Part shown: positions 38,328 through 46,963 of the stretch, piece by piece | How the letters are laid out: each line of letters starts with the position of its first letter | How positions within the stretch are numbered: position 1 is the first letter of the stretch | NCBI RefSeq assembly: GCF_004339675.1 | Contig: NZ_SLVM01000008.1 | Location: 62,001-126,000, forward strand | Reading direction: 5' to 3' | Source: Rhodovulum steppense | Lineage (GTDB): Bacteria > Pseudomonadota > Alphaproteobacteria > Rhodobacterales > Rhodobacteraceae | Length of the DNA: 64,000 nt | Program-made: the position numbers and the translations under genes | Notes under the pieces: generated by a model | Databases searched by the model: none | Seen by the model: the letters and a program-made list of their open reading frames with translations, nothing else | Told to the model about the DNA's origin: nothing

Positions 38328-38950
38328 CAGCGCGCCCCCCCGGCCAGGAACAGCCGCGTCGCCAGATCCTCCATATCGGCCCGGGCGCTGTCGGCGATGG
38401 CCTCGAACCAGGTGACGGCCATGGCGGCGGGGATCGCGACGGCCATGCCCGCGGCGGTGGTCAGCAGCGCCGCCCAGATGCCCCCGGCCAGATCGGACGG
38501 GTCCGCGGCGGCGCCAGAGGATTCCAGCGCCTGGAACGCCTCGATCATGCCCATGACCGTGCCCAGAAGCCCCAGAAGCGGCGCGATCACCGAGATAAGC
38601 TCCAGCGCCCTTATCCCCGCGCGCGCCTCGGCCAGCAAGCGGCGGGCGATGCGGGTGGTTTCCTCGCGGGCCTTGGCCTCGGGCAGGCCCGCGCCCAGCG
38701 CCCCGATCGCCGCGCGCACCAGCCGGGCACGCAGCCCCACCCGGCCCGCGACGGTCGCCGCCGCCTCGTCGCGCGCGCCCTGTTGCCAGAGCGCGACGGC
38801 GCGTTCGGCGCGCTGGCCCGCAAAGGCGCCTAGCAGGGCAAGGCGCCACAGCTTCCACAGGATCAGCGCCAGCGTCGCCACCGACAGCGCCGCGATGGCC
38901 CAGATCGCCGGGCCGCCGCGTTCAAGGAACAGGGCAATCGCCTCCATCAT
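38327..38950 (-). CDS. exbB: ExbB/MotA-TolQ-family proton channel protein
   Basis: ExbB-like protein of 207 residues with three membrane segments. The first is at about residues 13-40; the second and third lie in the conserved C-terminal half (ELISVIAPLLGLLGTVMGMIEAF and GGIWAALLTTAAGMAVAIPA). It forms the pentameric channel of the TonB motor. The start overlaps the btuF-like stop (ATGA); a second ATG follows immediately. Confidence 0.92.
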   Translation of the reverse strand: MMEAIALFLERGGPAIWAIAALSVATLALILWKLWRLALLGAFAGQRAERAVALWQQGARDEAAATVAGRVGLRARLVRAAIGALGAGLPEAKAREETTRIARRLLAEARAGIRALELISVIAPLLGLLGTVMGMIEAFQALESSGAAADPSDLAGGIWAALLTTAAGMAVAIPAAMAVTWFEAIADSARADMEDLATRLFLAGGAR

Positions 38951-39741
38951 CGACCTCCTTCCGCGCCCCGGAGCGCGGTGCATATCGCCTCCAGCCCTTC
39001 GGTCAGCGCCGCGGGGCCGGGCGAGAGGATCAGCGGCGCCTTGATCTCGTGGATGCGGCCCGAACGCACCGCCGGGACCCTGTCCCAGCCGGGTCGCGCG
39101 GCGATCTTCTCGGGGCGCAGTTTCTTGCCGCACCACGAGCCGAGGATCACTTCGGGCGCGGCGGCGATCACCTCGGCATCCGTGACCACCCGATCCTTCG
39201 CGGCCTGCCGCCCGGCGAGATGGGCGAAAACATCCTCGCCCCCGGCGATCCCGATCAGGTCGGACACCCAGCCTACGCCGGACAGGCGCGGCTCGTCCCA
39301 TTCCTCGAAATAGACGCGCGGGCGGTGGGGGCGCGGGGCGGCGCGCAGGGCGTCGAGCCGCGCCTGATAGCCCGCTGCCAGCGCCTCGGCCCGGTCGGGC
39401 ACGCCGGTCAGCGCGCCGAGAAAGCGGATCATCGCAAGGATGCCCGCCACATCGCGCTGGTTGAAGGCATGCACCGCGATCCCCGCCCGGATCAGCCCGG
39501 CCGCAATCTCGTGCTGGATGTCCGAGAAGGTCAGCACCAGATCGGGGTCGAGCGCGAGGATTTTCGGCAGATCGGCGGAACTGAACGCCCCCACCCGCGG
39601 CTTTTCCCGACGCACGCGCGCGGGGCGGACGGCATAGCCGGTGACGCCCACGATCCGGTGATCCTGACCCAGCAGATAAAGCGTCTCGACCGTTTCCTCG
39701 GTCAGGCAGACGATGCGCTCGGGCGGGAAGCGGCGGGTCAT
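38947..39741 (-). CDS. BtuF-like substrate-binding protein without signal peptide
   Basis: A 264-residue member of the BtuF/FhuD-type cobalamin/siderophore-binding family. It shows the class III fold: RIVCLTEETVETLYLLGQDHRIVGVTG at the start, DPDLVLTFS in the first lobe, and GIAGGEDVF in the second. It begins directly with the first beta strand. No signal peptide or lipobox is visible, and the ATG overlaps the btuD stop, so no longer start is likely. A protein of this kind would stay in the cytoplasm unless exported another way. Alternative: a cytoplasmic corrinoid-binding or sensing protein. Confidence 0.78.
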   Translation of the reverse strand: MTRRFPPERIVCLTEETVETLYLLGQDHRIVGVTGYAVRPARVRREKPRVGAFSSADLPKILALDPDLVLTFSDIQHEIAAGLIRAGIAVHAFNQRDVAGILAMIRFLGALTGVPDRAEALAAGYQARLDALRAAPRPHRPRVYFEEWDEPRLSGVGWVSDLIGIAGGEDVFAHLAGRQAAKDRVVTDAEVIAAAPEVILGSWCGKKLRPEKIAARPGWDRVPAVRSGRIHEIKAPLILSPGPAALTEGLEAICTALRGAEGGR

Positions 39742-40496
39742 GTCACCACCTCGACCGGCTGGACGATGGGCCCCTCGGGCGTGTCGGCCAGATAGGCGCG
39801 CAGCCCGAAGACGCGGGCGAGCGTTGGCGCGGTCAGCACCTCGCCGGGCGGGCCGTCCTCTTCCAGCCGGCCGCGATGCAGCACCAGAAGCCGGGTGCAG
39901 AACCGCGCGGCAAGGCCCAGATCGTGCAGCGCCGCGACGACCAGACGCCCCTCGGCCGCAAGCCCCGCGAACAGGCGCATGGTGGTGATCTGGTGGGCGG
40001 GGTCCAGCCCGGCGATGGGTTCGTCGGCGATCAGCACCGGGGCCTCCTGCGCGACGGCGCGGGCGATCAGGACGCGGGCCTGTTCGCCGCCCGACAGCGC
40101 GGTGGCGCGGCGATGCTCGAACCCCGCCAGATCCATCCGGCCCAGCGCATCCGCGATGGCGGCGCGGTCGGCCGCGCCCATCCGCTGGCCGGGGCGCAGA
40201 TGCGGCGTGCGGCCAAGACCCACCAGCGTTTCCACGCTGACCGGCCAGGCGATTTCGCGCATCTGCGGCAGCCAGGCGGCCGTCCGGGCGCGGTCCGCCG
40301 CCGACAGCCGCGCCAGCGAGGATGTGCCCTTGTGACGGATCAGGCCAAGGGCTGCGCGCATCAGCGTGGTCTTGCCCGCACCGTTCGGACCGATCAGGCC
40401 GACGAATTCGCCCGGGCGCAGGTCGGCCGAAACGTCATCGACCACCGGACAGGGGCCGCGATGGACGCTCAGATGCGACAGGATCAGCCCGGTCAT
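39738..40496 (-). CDS. btuD: ABC transporter ATPase, cobalamin type
   Basis: ATP-binding subunit of an ABC importer, 252 residues: Walker A GPNGAGKTT (about 36-44), Q-loop WLPQMREIAWP, signature ALSGGEQARV, Walker B LIADEPIAGLD and the switch His in ALHDLGLAARF. It matches BtuD/FecE-type ATPases. It overlaps btuC and the btuF-like gene by 4 bp each. The riboswitch upstream supports vitamin B12 or a related corrinoid as substrate. Confidence 0.9.
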   Translation of the reverse strand: MTGLILSHLSVHRGPCPVVDDVSADLRPGEFVGLIGPNGAGKTTLMRAALGLIRHKGTSSLARLSAADRARTAAWLPQMREIAWPVSVETLVGLGRTPHLRPGQRMGAADRAAIADALGRMDLAGFEHRRATALSGGEQARVLIARAVAQEAPVLIADEPIAGLDPAHQITTMRLFAGLAAEGRLVVAALHDLGLAARFCTRLLVLHRGRLEEDGPPGEVLTAPTLARVFGLRAYLADTPEGPIVQPVEVVT

Positions 40497-41485
40497 GCGC
40501 CCGCCTCGCGCCGTGTCTTGTAGATCAGGTGGAAGAACAGCGGCGCACCGAGGATGGCGGTCAGCACGCCGAGCTTCAGGTCGCGATCCGGCAGGATCAG
40601 CCGCACCGCAAGATCCGACGCCAGCAGCAGCGCCGCCCCCCCCAGCGCCGAGGCCAGCAGAAGCCGCCCGGGCCGCGCGCCGACCAGCGGGCGCAGCAGA
40701 TGCGGCACGATCAGCCCGACGAAGCCGATGGCCCCCGCCACCGCGACGCCCGCACCGACCGAGGCCGCGACCCCCAGCACCAGCGCCAGCCGCAGGCGCG
40801 AAAGCCGGATGCCCAGCGCCTCGGCCGCGTCCTCGCCCAGCGTCAGCGCGTCAAGGCCGCGGCCCAGCCCCGCGATCAGAAGCCAGCCCACCAGCGTCAG
40901 CGGCAGCGCCATCCAGACATGGGCAAAGGACCGGTCCGCGAGCGACCCCATCATCCAGAACACGATATCGGCGGCCGCATAGGGGTTGGGCGACAGGTTC
41001 AGCACCAGCGCCGTCAGCGCGCCGGCCAGCGAGGACAGCGCGATGCCCGCAAGGATCAGCGTGAAGGCCCCGCCCCGCGGGCCTGCCAGCACCAGCAGAA
41101 GCAGGACCGCGACCAGCGCACCGGCCAGCGCCAGCCCCGGCAGCGCCAGCGCATGCGCCGCCGCCAGCCCGGTCTGCAACGCGATCACCGCCCCCAGCGC
41201 GGCCGAGGCCGACACCCCGATCAGCCCCGGTTCGGCCAGCGGATTGCGCAGATAGCCCTGCAATGCGGCCCCCGACAGGCCGAGGCTTGCGCCCACCAGC
41301 ACCGCAAGGATCGCGCGGGGCAGCCGGATCTCGCGCATCACCAGCGCCGCGGCATCGCCCTGTCCGGTGACCAGCGCACCAAGGCTTTCGCCCGGGGCCA
41401 GCCCGGCCGGGCCGACCAGCAGCGCGGCCAGGAAAAGCGCCGCGACCAGTGCGGACAGCGCTGCGATCAGCGCCCGAAAGCTCAT
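40493..41485 (-). CDS. btuC: ABC transporter permease, cobalamin type
   Basis: Permease of the BtuC/FecCD family, 330 residues, with about ten hydrophobic segments. Family landmarks are RLPRAILAVLVGASLGLSGAALQGYLRNPLAEP near residue 60 and GFVGLIVPHLLRPLVGARPG in the second half. The start at 41485 fits the family, but the ribosome site is weak (GGTGGCGG). First gene of the operon and nearest to the cobalamin riboswitch, about 180 bp upstream. Confidence 0.9.
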   Translation of the reverse strand: MSFRALIAALSALVAALFLAALLVGPAGLAPGESLGALVTGQGDAAALVMREIRLPRAILAVLVGASLGLSGAALQGYLRNPLAEPGLIGVSASAALGAVIALQTGLAAAHALALPGLALAGALVAVLLLLVLAGPRGGAFTLILAGIALSSLAGALTALVLNLSPNPYAAADIVFWMMGSLADRSFAHVWMALPLTLVGWLLIAGLGRGLDALTLGEDAAEALGIRLSRLRLALVLGVAASVGAGVAVAGAIGFVGLIVPHLLRPLVGARPGRLLLASALGGAALLLASDLAVRLILPDRDLKLGVLTAILGAPLFFHLIYKTRREAGA

Positions 41486-41667
41486 CGCCGCCACCCATGC
41501 CCGCGTCCTGCGGGTTCGACAATTCGTTCGGCACACATGGCCGCGGTCCCCTCGCCCTTCATCATCTGTCCGGACGGGCGCAGGGGCCTGACGCAGACGG
41601 TGCACGATGCCACCTCTGCGGTCTGGCCGCCTCCGGGTCGCGCCCCGCGCCCGGACAGGGTGATCTT

Positions 41668-41845
41668 ACCTCGGCAGGTCTCCTGGCTTGCGGGTCATCG
41701 CTTGGCTGGCCTTCCCGGGGCATTGCGCCCAGTGGCACCTGTCAGCCGCGCTCTCCGCCTACAGTTGCGGGGGCAGCCGCGGAATTGCCCGTTGCCGGGC
41801 GCACCGCGTTCCCTTTTCATCCGCCCCTTGCGGGGTGGAACCGAA
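41668..41845 (-). ncRNA. Cobalamin riboswitch
   Basis: On the - strand the B12 box AGCCAGGAGACCTGCC is exact (41673-41688). 5' of it are, in order, TCGGTTCC, GGATGAAAAGGGAACGCGGT, CTGCCCCCGCAACTGTA and GGTGCCACTGG: the standard cobalamin-riboswitch core. It should lower btuCDF-exbBD-tonB expression when B12 is plentiful. The 180 bases between it and btuC contain GC-rich complementarity but no clear terminator, so control may be at translation. Outer borders are approximate. Confidence 0.95.
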
Positions 41846-41937
41846 GTGGGTCATGCCTAGCGCATCGGCGGGAAATGTGAAAGGCCCTGATCGTCCGTCG
41901 GGCGGTGGCGGAAGGGGAATCCGGAAATCGGAATTCC

Positions 41938-41975
41938 ATCGGACTTTCATCGGACTTTCATCGGACTTTCGTCGG
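41938..41975. repeat. Tandem 11-bp repeat at the end of the cueR-like gene
   Basis: Three exact copies of ATCGGACTTTC (41938-41970) plus a partial fourth (GTCGG). The stop codon of the MerR-family gene (41947-41949) lies inside the repeat, so its last residues are repeat-encoded. Confidence 0.85.
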
Positions 41976-42378
41976 CATCGCCCGCCCGGCCCTGCTCGCC
42001 CGCCAGACCGCGCAGGATCGGGCAATCGGGCCGGTGATCGCCCGCGCAGGCCTCGACCAGGTCGGACAGCGTCGCGCGCATCTCGTGCAGTTCGGCGATC
42101 TTGGCGTCGATCTGGGCCAGGTGGTCCTGCGCCAGACGCTTCACATCGGCGCTGGCCCGGCCCTTGTCGGCGTAAAGCGCCAGAAGGACTCGGCATTCCT
42201 CGATGGTGAAGCCCAAGCTGCGCGCCCGGCCGAGGAAGGCGAGGTTATGGGCGTCGCGTTCGGAGAAATGGCGATAGCCGTTATCCCCCCGCATCGGGCG
42301 GATCAGGCCGATCTCCTCGTAATAGCGGATGGTCTTGGGCGGCAGCCCGGTGCGCTCGGCCACCTGTCCGATATTCAT
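41947..42378 (-). CDS. cueR: CueR-type copper-responsive MerR regulator
   Basis: MerR-family activator of 143 residues: helix-turn-helix (NIGQVAERTGLPPKTIRYYEEIGLI), coiled-coil dimer helix, and a metal-binding loop CAGDHRPDC, the C-x7-C spacing of CueR for monovalent copper (about Cys112 and Cys120). The C-terminal tail after CPILRGL is repeat-derived and probably unstructured. It overlaps copA by 4 bp and lies downstream of it, so it is transcribed from the promoter it would control. Confidence 0.9.
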   Translation of the reverse strand: MNIGQVAERTGLPPKTIRYYEEIGLIRPMRGDNGYRHFSERDAHNLAFLGRARSLGFTIEECRVLLALYADKGRASADVKRLAQDHLAQIDAKIAELHEMRATLSDLVEACAGDHRPDCPILRGLAGEQGRAGDADESPMKVR

Positions 42379-44831
42379 GCGACCCTCCCGGTCACGGGGC
42401 GAAGCCGGCGCAGCCGCAGCGCGTTCGACAGCACGAACAGGCTGGAGGCCGCCATCGCCCCCGCCGCCAGCATCGGCGACAGAAGCACCCCCCAGAGCGG
42501 CCAGAACAGCCCCGCCGCCACCGGGATCAGCGCGGTGTTGTAGGCGAAGGCCCAGAACAGGTTCTGGCGGATGTTGCGCATCGTCCGGCGGCTGAGGTTC
42601 AGCGCCTCGGCCACGCCCTGCGGATCGCCCGCCATCAGCACCACGTCGGCCGCCTCGATCGCGACATCAGTGCCGGTGCCGATGGCGATGCCGATATCGG
42701 CGGCGGCCAGGGCGGGGGCATCGTTCAGCCCGTCGCCGACAAAGGCCAGCGGGCCATCGGCGCGCAACTCGTCCAGCGCGGCCACCTTGCCGCCGGGCAG
42801 CACGCCCGCGGTCACCCGGTCGATGCCCAGCTCGGCGGCGACGGCGCGCGCGGTCGCCTCGGTATCGCCGGTGATGAGCGCGGTCCGGACGCCCATTTCG
42901 TGCAGCGTGGCGATGGCGGCCCGGGCGGTGGGCCGGACCGGATCGGCCAGCGCGAGAACCGCAATCGCGCGGCCGTCGCGGGCGACATGGACCGGCGTTG
43001 CGCCGCTGGCCGCGATGCGGGCGGCGGGGCCTGCCAGATCGCCGGGCGCGATGGCGTGCTGGTCCATCAGACGGGCGGCGCCGACAAGGATCTCGGCGCC
43101 CTCGACCCGGCCCCTGAGACCGAAGCCCGGCAGCGCCTCGACCCCTTCGGCCTCGGGCGCAGGGACGGGGGCGGCGTTCAGGATCGCGCGGGCGATGGGG
43201 TGTTCGGAGCGGGACTCCAGCGCGGCGGCAAGGCGCAGCGCCTCGTCCCGCGTGACGCCGGGGGCAAGTGCCACCTCGGTCACCGCCGGATGTCCCTCGG
43301 TCAGCGTGCCGGTCTTGTCGAAGGCCACGGTCGTCACGCCCGCCAGCGCCTGAAGCGCCGCACCCTTGCGGAACAGCACGCCCATTTCGGCCGCGCGGCC
43401 CGTGCCGACCATGACCGAGGTGGGCGTGGCCAGCCCCATCGCGCAGGGGCAGGCGATGATGAGGACCGACACGCCCGCGACCAGCGCCAGCCCCAGCGCG
43501 GGGGCAGGACCAAGGGCCAGCCACAGCGCGACGGTGACGGCGGCGACGGCCAGAACGACGGGCACGAAGATGCCGGTCACCCGGTCGGCCAGCGCCTGCA
43601 CCGGCAGCTTGGCGCCCTGCGCGGTCTCGACCAGGGCCACGATCCGGGCAAGCGCGGTGTCCGCCCCCACCGCCGTCGCGCGGAAACGCAGCGCAGCAGG
43701 GCCGTTCACGGTGCCGCCGGTGACCGGATCGCCGGGGGACTTGTCCACCGGCATCGGCTCGCCCGTCAGCATGGATTCGTCGACCGGCCCCTGCCCCGCG
43801 ACCAGTTCGCCATCGGTGGCGAAGCGTTCACCGGGCAGCACCTCGATCAGGTCGCCGGGCACCAGCGCCTCGACCGGGCGGTCCTCGATGCCCGCGGCGG
43901 TGACCACGCGGGCGGTGGCGGGGCGCAGGGCCATCAGCCGCCGGATCGCGGCCCCGGTGCGGCCCTTGGCGCGGGCCTCCAGCATGCGGCCCAGCAGGAC
44001 CAGCGTGACGATCACCGCCGCGGCCTCGAAATAGACATGGGCGGTGCCGGGAGGCAGCAGGCCGGGGGCGAAGGTCGCGATGGTGGAAAACCCCCAGGCG
44101 GCGCCGGTGCCCAGCGCCACCAGCGCGTTCATGTCCGGCGCCCCCCTGAGCAGGAGCGGCAGGCCGCGGGCGAAGAAGACGCGCCCCGGCCCGGCCAGGA
44201 TCGCGCTGGTCAGCAGGAAGGAGAGCACGCGCAGCGGCTGGTCGCCCGCGATCCCGGCCAGCGCGGCGTGGAAGCCGGGGATGACATGGCCGCCCATCTC
44301 GATGGCGAAGACCGGCAGGGCAAGGGCCGCGGCCAGCAGCGTGCGGCGGGCCAGCGCGCGGGCCTCGGCCGCCTGGGCGGCGCCGGGGTCGCGGGTGGTG
44401 CCCGCCAGCGGGGTGGCGGGATAACCGGCCTCGGCCAGCGCGCGGGCGAGCGTTGCGGCATCGGCCATCCCCGCGATCACCTGCGCGCGGGCCTCGCCGG
44501 TGGCGAGGTTCATGCGGGCCGCGGTGACACCCGGCAATGCGAGAAGCGCGCGTTCGATCCGGGCGACGCAGGAGGCGCAGGTCGCGCCCTCGACGGCCAG
44601 CGCGATCTCGGTGCGGGCGATTCCGAAGCCGATGGATTCGACGGCGGCGACCAGCGGCGCGACGGGGCCGCCATGATCCACCTCGGCGGTGGCGGTGGCG
44701 AGGTTGACGCGGGCGGCTGCGACGCCGGGCTGGTCGGCCAGCGCGCGTTCGACCCGGCGCACGCAGCCGGCGCAATGCAGCCCCTCGAGCCGCAGCCGCG
44801 TGGTGGTCGTGGTGGAAACGGTCGCGTCCAT
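42375..44831 (-). CDS. copA: CopA, copper-exporting P1B-type ATPase
   Basis: Cu(I)-exporting P1B-ATPase, 818 residues. It has two N-terminal heavy-metal domains (HCAGC about residue 20, TCASC about residue 87), the transmembrane CPC motif ACPCAMGLATP, the phosphorylation site DKTGTLTEG, the SEHP motif typical of P1B pumps, and the hinge GDGLNDAPAL. It moves Cu(I) from cytoplasm to periplasm. Upstream is a MerR-type promoter; the cueR-like gene overlaps its end. Confidence 0.96.
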   Translation of the reverse strand: MDATVSTTTTTRLRLEGLHCAGCVRRVERALADQPGVAAARVNLATATAEVDHGGPVAPLVAAVESIGFGIARTEIALAVEGATCASCVARIERALLALPGVTAARMNLATGEARAQVIAGMADAATLARALAEAGYPATPLAGTTRDPGAAQAAEARALARRTLLAAALALPVFAIEMGGHVIPGFHAALAGIAGDQPLRVLSFLLTSAILAGPGRVFFARGLPLLLRGAPDMNALVALGTGAAWGFSTIATFAPGLLPPGTAHVYFEAAAVIVTLVLLGRMLEARAKGRTGAAIRRLMALRPATARVVTAAGIEDRPVEALVPGDLIEVLPGERFATDGELVAGQGPVDESMLTGEPMPVDKSPGDPVTGGTVNGPAALRFRATAVGADTALARIVALVETAQGAKLPVQALADRVTGIFVPVVLAVAAVTVALWLALGPAPALGLALVAGVSVLIIACPCAMGLATPTSVMVGTGRAAEMGVLFRKGAALQALAGVTTVAFDKTGTLTEGHPAVTEVALAPGVTRDEALRLAAALESRSEHPIARAILNAAPVPAPEAEGVEALPGFGLRGRVEGAEILVGAARLMDQHAIAPGDLAGPAARIAASGATPVHVARDGRAIAVLALADPVRPTARAAIATLHEMGVRTALITGDTEATARAVAAELGIDRVTAGVLPGGKVAALDELRADGPLAFVGDGLNDAPALAAADIGIAIGTGTDVAIEAADVVLMAGDPQGVAEALNLSRRTMRNIRQNLFWAFAYNTALIPVAAGLFWPLWGVLLSPMLAAGAMAASSLFVLSNALRLRRLRPVTGRVA

Positions 44832-44858
44832 CCTGATCTCCCGGGTCCGGATGCACCC

Positions 44859-44889
44859 GAGATAGGGGTTCCAGTTACAGGAAGGTCAA
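44859..44889 (-). promoter_or_regulatory. CueR-controlled promoter of copA-cueR
   Basis: On the - strand, -35 TTGACC and -10 TATCTC are separated by exactly 19 bp, the over-long spacing of MerR-family promoters. The spacer carries the dyad CCTTCC-N7-GGAACC, close to the CueR consensus ACCTTCC-N7-GGAAGGT. It lies about 28 bp upstream of the copA ATG. Confidence 0.88.
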
Positions 44890-44912
44890 GGGCCGGTCGC
44901 GGGGAACGGGCG

Positions 44913-45833
44913 TCATTTCGGCAGGAAGCCGCCCTGCCGCCCGACGATATGGCCATGCACGCGCCGCCCCGCCGCGCTGAGGGCGGTATCGGCGCGATGC
45001 ACGAGGAACCATTGGCGCACCAGCGGCAGCGCCTCGGCCTCAAGCTCGACCAGGCGGCCCGCGCGCAATTCCTCGATCACCGTATGGCGCGAGATCAGCG
45101 CGATGCCCAGCCCCGCCATGACCGCCTGTTTCATCGTCTCGTCGCCATCGACCTCGATCACCCGGGCGGGGCGACCGCGGCCCAGCCGTTCGAGATAGCG
45201 TTCCAGCAGGATGCGGGTGCCGGAGCCCTCCTCGCGGGTGACGACGGGCTGGGCCATGATCGCCTCGGGCGCCACCCGCCCCTGCGCGGCCAGCGGATGG
45301 CCGGGCCGGGCGATCAGGATATAGGGATGCGGGCCGAGCACGGTGGCCTGCACCTCGGGATGGCGCGGCGGGCGGCCCATGATCGCGAGATCCACGCTGG
45401 CGCTGGCCAGGGCGTTCACGATCTCGTCGCGGCTGCCCACGCGCAGGATGACATCGACGGTGGAGAAGGCGCGCTGCAACTCGGCGACGAGGCGGGGCGC
45501 GAAATAGCGGGCGGTGGCGACCACACCGAGGGTGACCATCCCCTCCATGCCCTCGTTGATCGCGCGGACATGGTCGGCGCAGGCCTCCAGCGCGGTCTCG
45601 ATGGCACGGGCGCCGACCAGGACCGCCTCGCCCTGGCGGGTCAGCCGCGCGCCGCCCTGCGGCCCGCGTTCCAGGAGGCGGGCGTTGAAGCTGGTTTCGA
45701 GCTGGCGCAGCTGGCTGTGGACCGCGGGCGGGGTGAGGCGAATTGCCTCAGCCGCCGCGGTCAGCGATCCATGCTCGGCCACGGCCTGCAAGGCCCTGAG
45801 TTGCTTGAGGGTGACGGCTTCGGGTTTCGGCAT
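44913..45833 (-). CDS. cbbR: CbbR, LysR-family regulator of the Calvin cycle operon
   Basis: LysR-type activator of 306 residues. It has the N-terminal helix-turn-helix typical of CbbR (TLKQLRALQAVAEHGSLTAAA, RLTPPAVHSQLRQLE) and the effector domain (VTLGVVATARYFAPRLV). Location settles the assignment: divergent from cbbF, with a 104-bp shared regulatory gap. CbbR proteins activate the cbb genes in response to metabolites such as RuBP or NADPH. Confidence 0.93.
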   Translation of the reverse strand: MPKPEAVTLKQLRALQAVAEHGSLTAAAEAIRLTPPAVHSQLRQLETSFNARLLERGPQGGARLTRQGEAVLVGARAIETALEACADHVRAINEGMEGMVTLGVVATARYFAPRLVAELQRAFSTVDVILRVGSRDEIVNALASASVDLAIMGRPPRHPEVQATVLGPHPYILIARPGHPLAAQGRVAPEAIMAQPVVTREEGSGTRILLERYLERLGRGRPARVIEVDGDETMKQAVMAGLGIALISRHTVIEELRAGRLVELEAEALPLVRQWFLVHRADTALSAAGRRVHGHIVGRQGGFLPK

Positions 45834-45937
45834 TAAATTTTTTCTAACGCAGCTTCGAAGTTTTTAAATTCTGTATAGGGCGCGTTCTCATCTAGCAACC
45901 GGCATCGGCATCCCGCCGCCAGATTCGGGAGAAAACT
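45834..45937. promoter_or_regulatory. cbbR-cbbF divergent control region
   Basis: This 104-bp gap has a strongly AT-rich core (45834-45876) unlike the surrounding GC-rich DNA. It contains an 8-bp palindrome CTTCGAAG (45853-45860) flanked by T-runs, and a -10-like TATAGG (45874-45879) toward cbbF. CbbR probably binds in the AT-rich part. I do not assign exact operator half-sites. Confidence 0.6.
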
Positions 45938-46945
45938 ATGCAGACGAAGAATCCGATCCGGGATTTGCAGCATATCCCCGCCGCGCTTCAGCCGCTGATG
46001 AACGCGCTTTGCGAGGTCGGCGCCGACCTTTCCAACACGATCCAGCGCGGGCCGCTGGGCGGTGCGCTGGGCGCGGAGGTCGGCGAGAATACCGGCGGCG
46101 ACACGCAGAAGGCGCTGGACGTGCTGGCCGACGAGGCCTTTGCCCGGCGCCTGGCCACGGCGGATGTGCGCTGGTACGCCTCGGAGGAACAGGACAGCGT
46201 GGTCGAGCTTGACCCCAAGGGCCGTTTCGCGCTGGCGATCGACCCGCTGGACGGATCCTCGAATATCGAGGTCAACGTGTCGATCGGCACGATCTTCTCG
46301 ATCTTCGAGGCCAGGGAGGACGGCGATGCCAGCTTCCTGCGCCCGGCGCATGAGCAGATCGGCGGCGGCTATATCATCTTCGGGCCGCAGACCATGCTGG
46401 TCGTCACCTTCGGCAAGGGCACGCAGGAATACCTGCTGGACCCCGACAGCAAGCAGTTCGTGCTGGTGCAGGAGGCAGTCAGGGTGCCCACGACGGCGCG
46501 CGAATTCGCGATCAACGCCTCGAACTACCGGCATTGGGCCAAGCCGATCCGCGCCTATATCGACGATTGCATCGCGGGCGACGAGGGGCCGCGCGCGCAG
46601 AATTTCAACATGCGCTGGGTGGCCTCGCTGGTGGCCGAGACACATCGGATCATCAGCCGGGGCGGCGTGTTCCTGTATCCCGGCGACTCGCGCAAGGGCT
46701 ATGAGAAGGGCCGACTGCGCATGGTCTATGAATGCGCGCCCATCGCCTTTGTCATCGAGCAGGCGGGCGGGTCGGCGACGGATGCGCAGGACCGCATCCT
46801 CGACAAGAGCGCGCCCGAACTGCATGCCCGCACGCCCTTCGTCTTCGGCTCGACCGACAAGGTCAGCCGCGTCGCCGCCTATCACGACCTTCCCGAACAG
46901 GAGGTCAACGCACTGTTCGGCAATCGCGGCCTGTTCCGCGTCTGA
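45938..46945 (+). CDS. cbbF: Class I fructose-1,6-bisphosphatase (CbbF)
   Basis: Hydrolyses fructose-1,6-bisphosphate (and probably sedoheptulose-1,7-bisphosphate) in the Calvin cycle. The 335-residue product has the metal and substrate motifs [22 protein letters not shown] and EQAGGSATD ([12 protein letters not shown] precedes it). It has a GGGAG ribosome site. First gene of the cbb operon, controlled from the cbbR gap. Confidence 0.96.
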   Translation: MQTKNPIRDLQHIPAALQPLMNALCEVGADLSNTIQRGPLGGALGAEVGENTGGDTQKALDVLADEAFARRLATADVRWYASEEQDSVVELDPKGRFALAIDPLDGSSNIEVNVSIGTIFSIFEAREDGDASFLRPAHEQIGGGYIIFGPQTMLVVTFGKGTQEYLLDPDSKQFVLVQEAVRVPTTAREFAINASNYRHWAKPIRAYIDDCIAGDEGPRAQNFNMRWVASLVAETHRIISRGGVFLYPGDSRKGYEKGRLRMVYECAPIAFVIEQAGGSATDAQDRILDKSAPELHARTPFVFGSTDKVSRVAAYHDLPEQEVNALFGNRGLFRV

Positions 46946-46963
46946 AGCCCTGGGAGGATAGAC

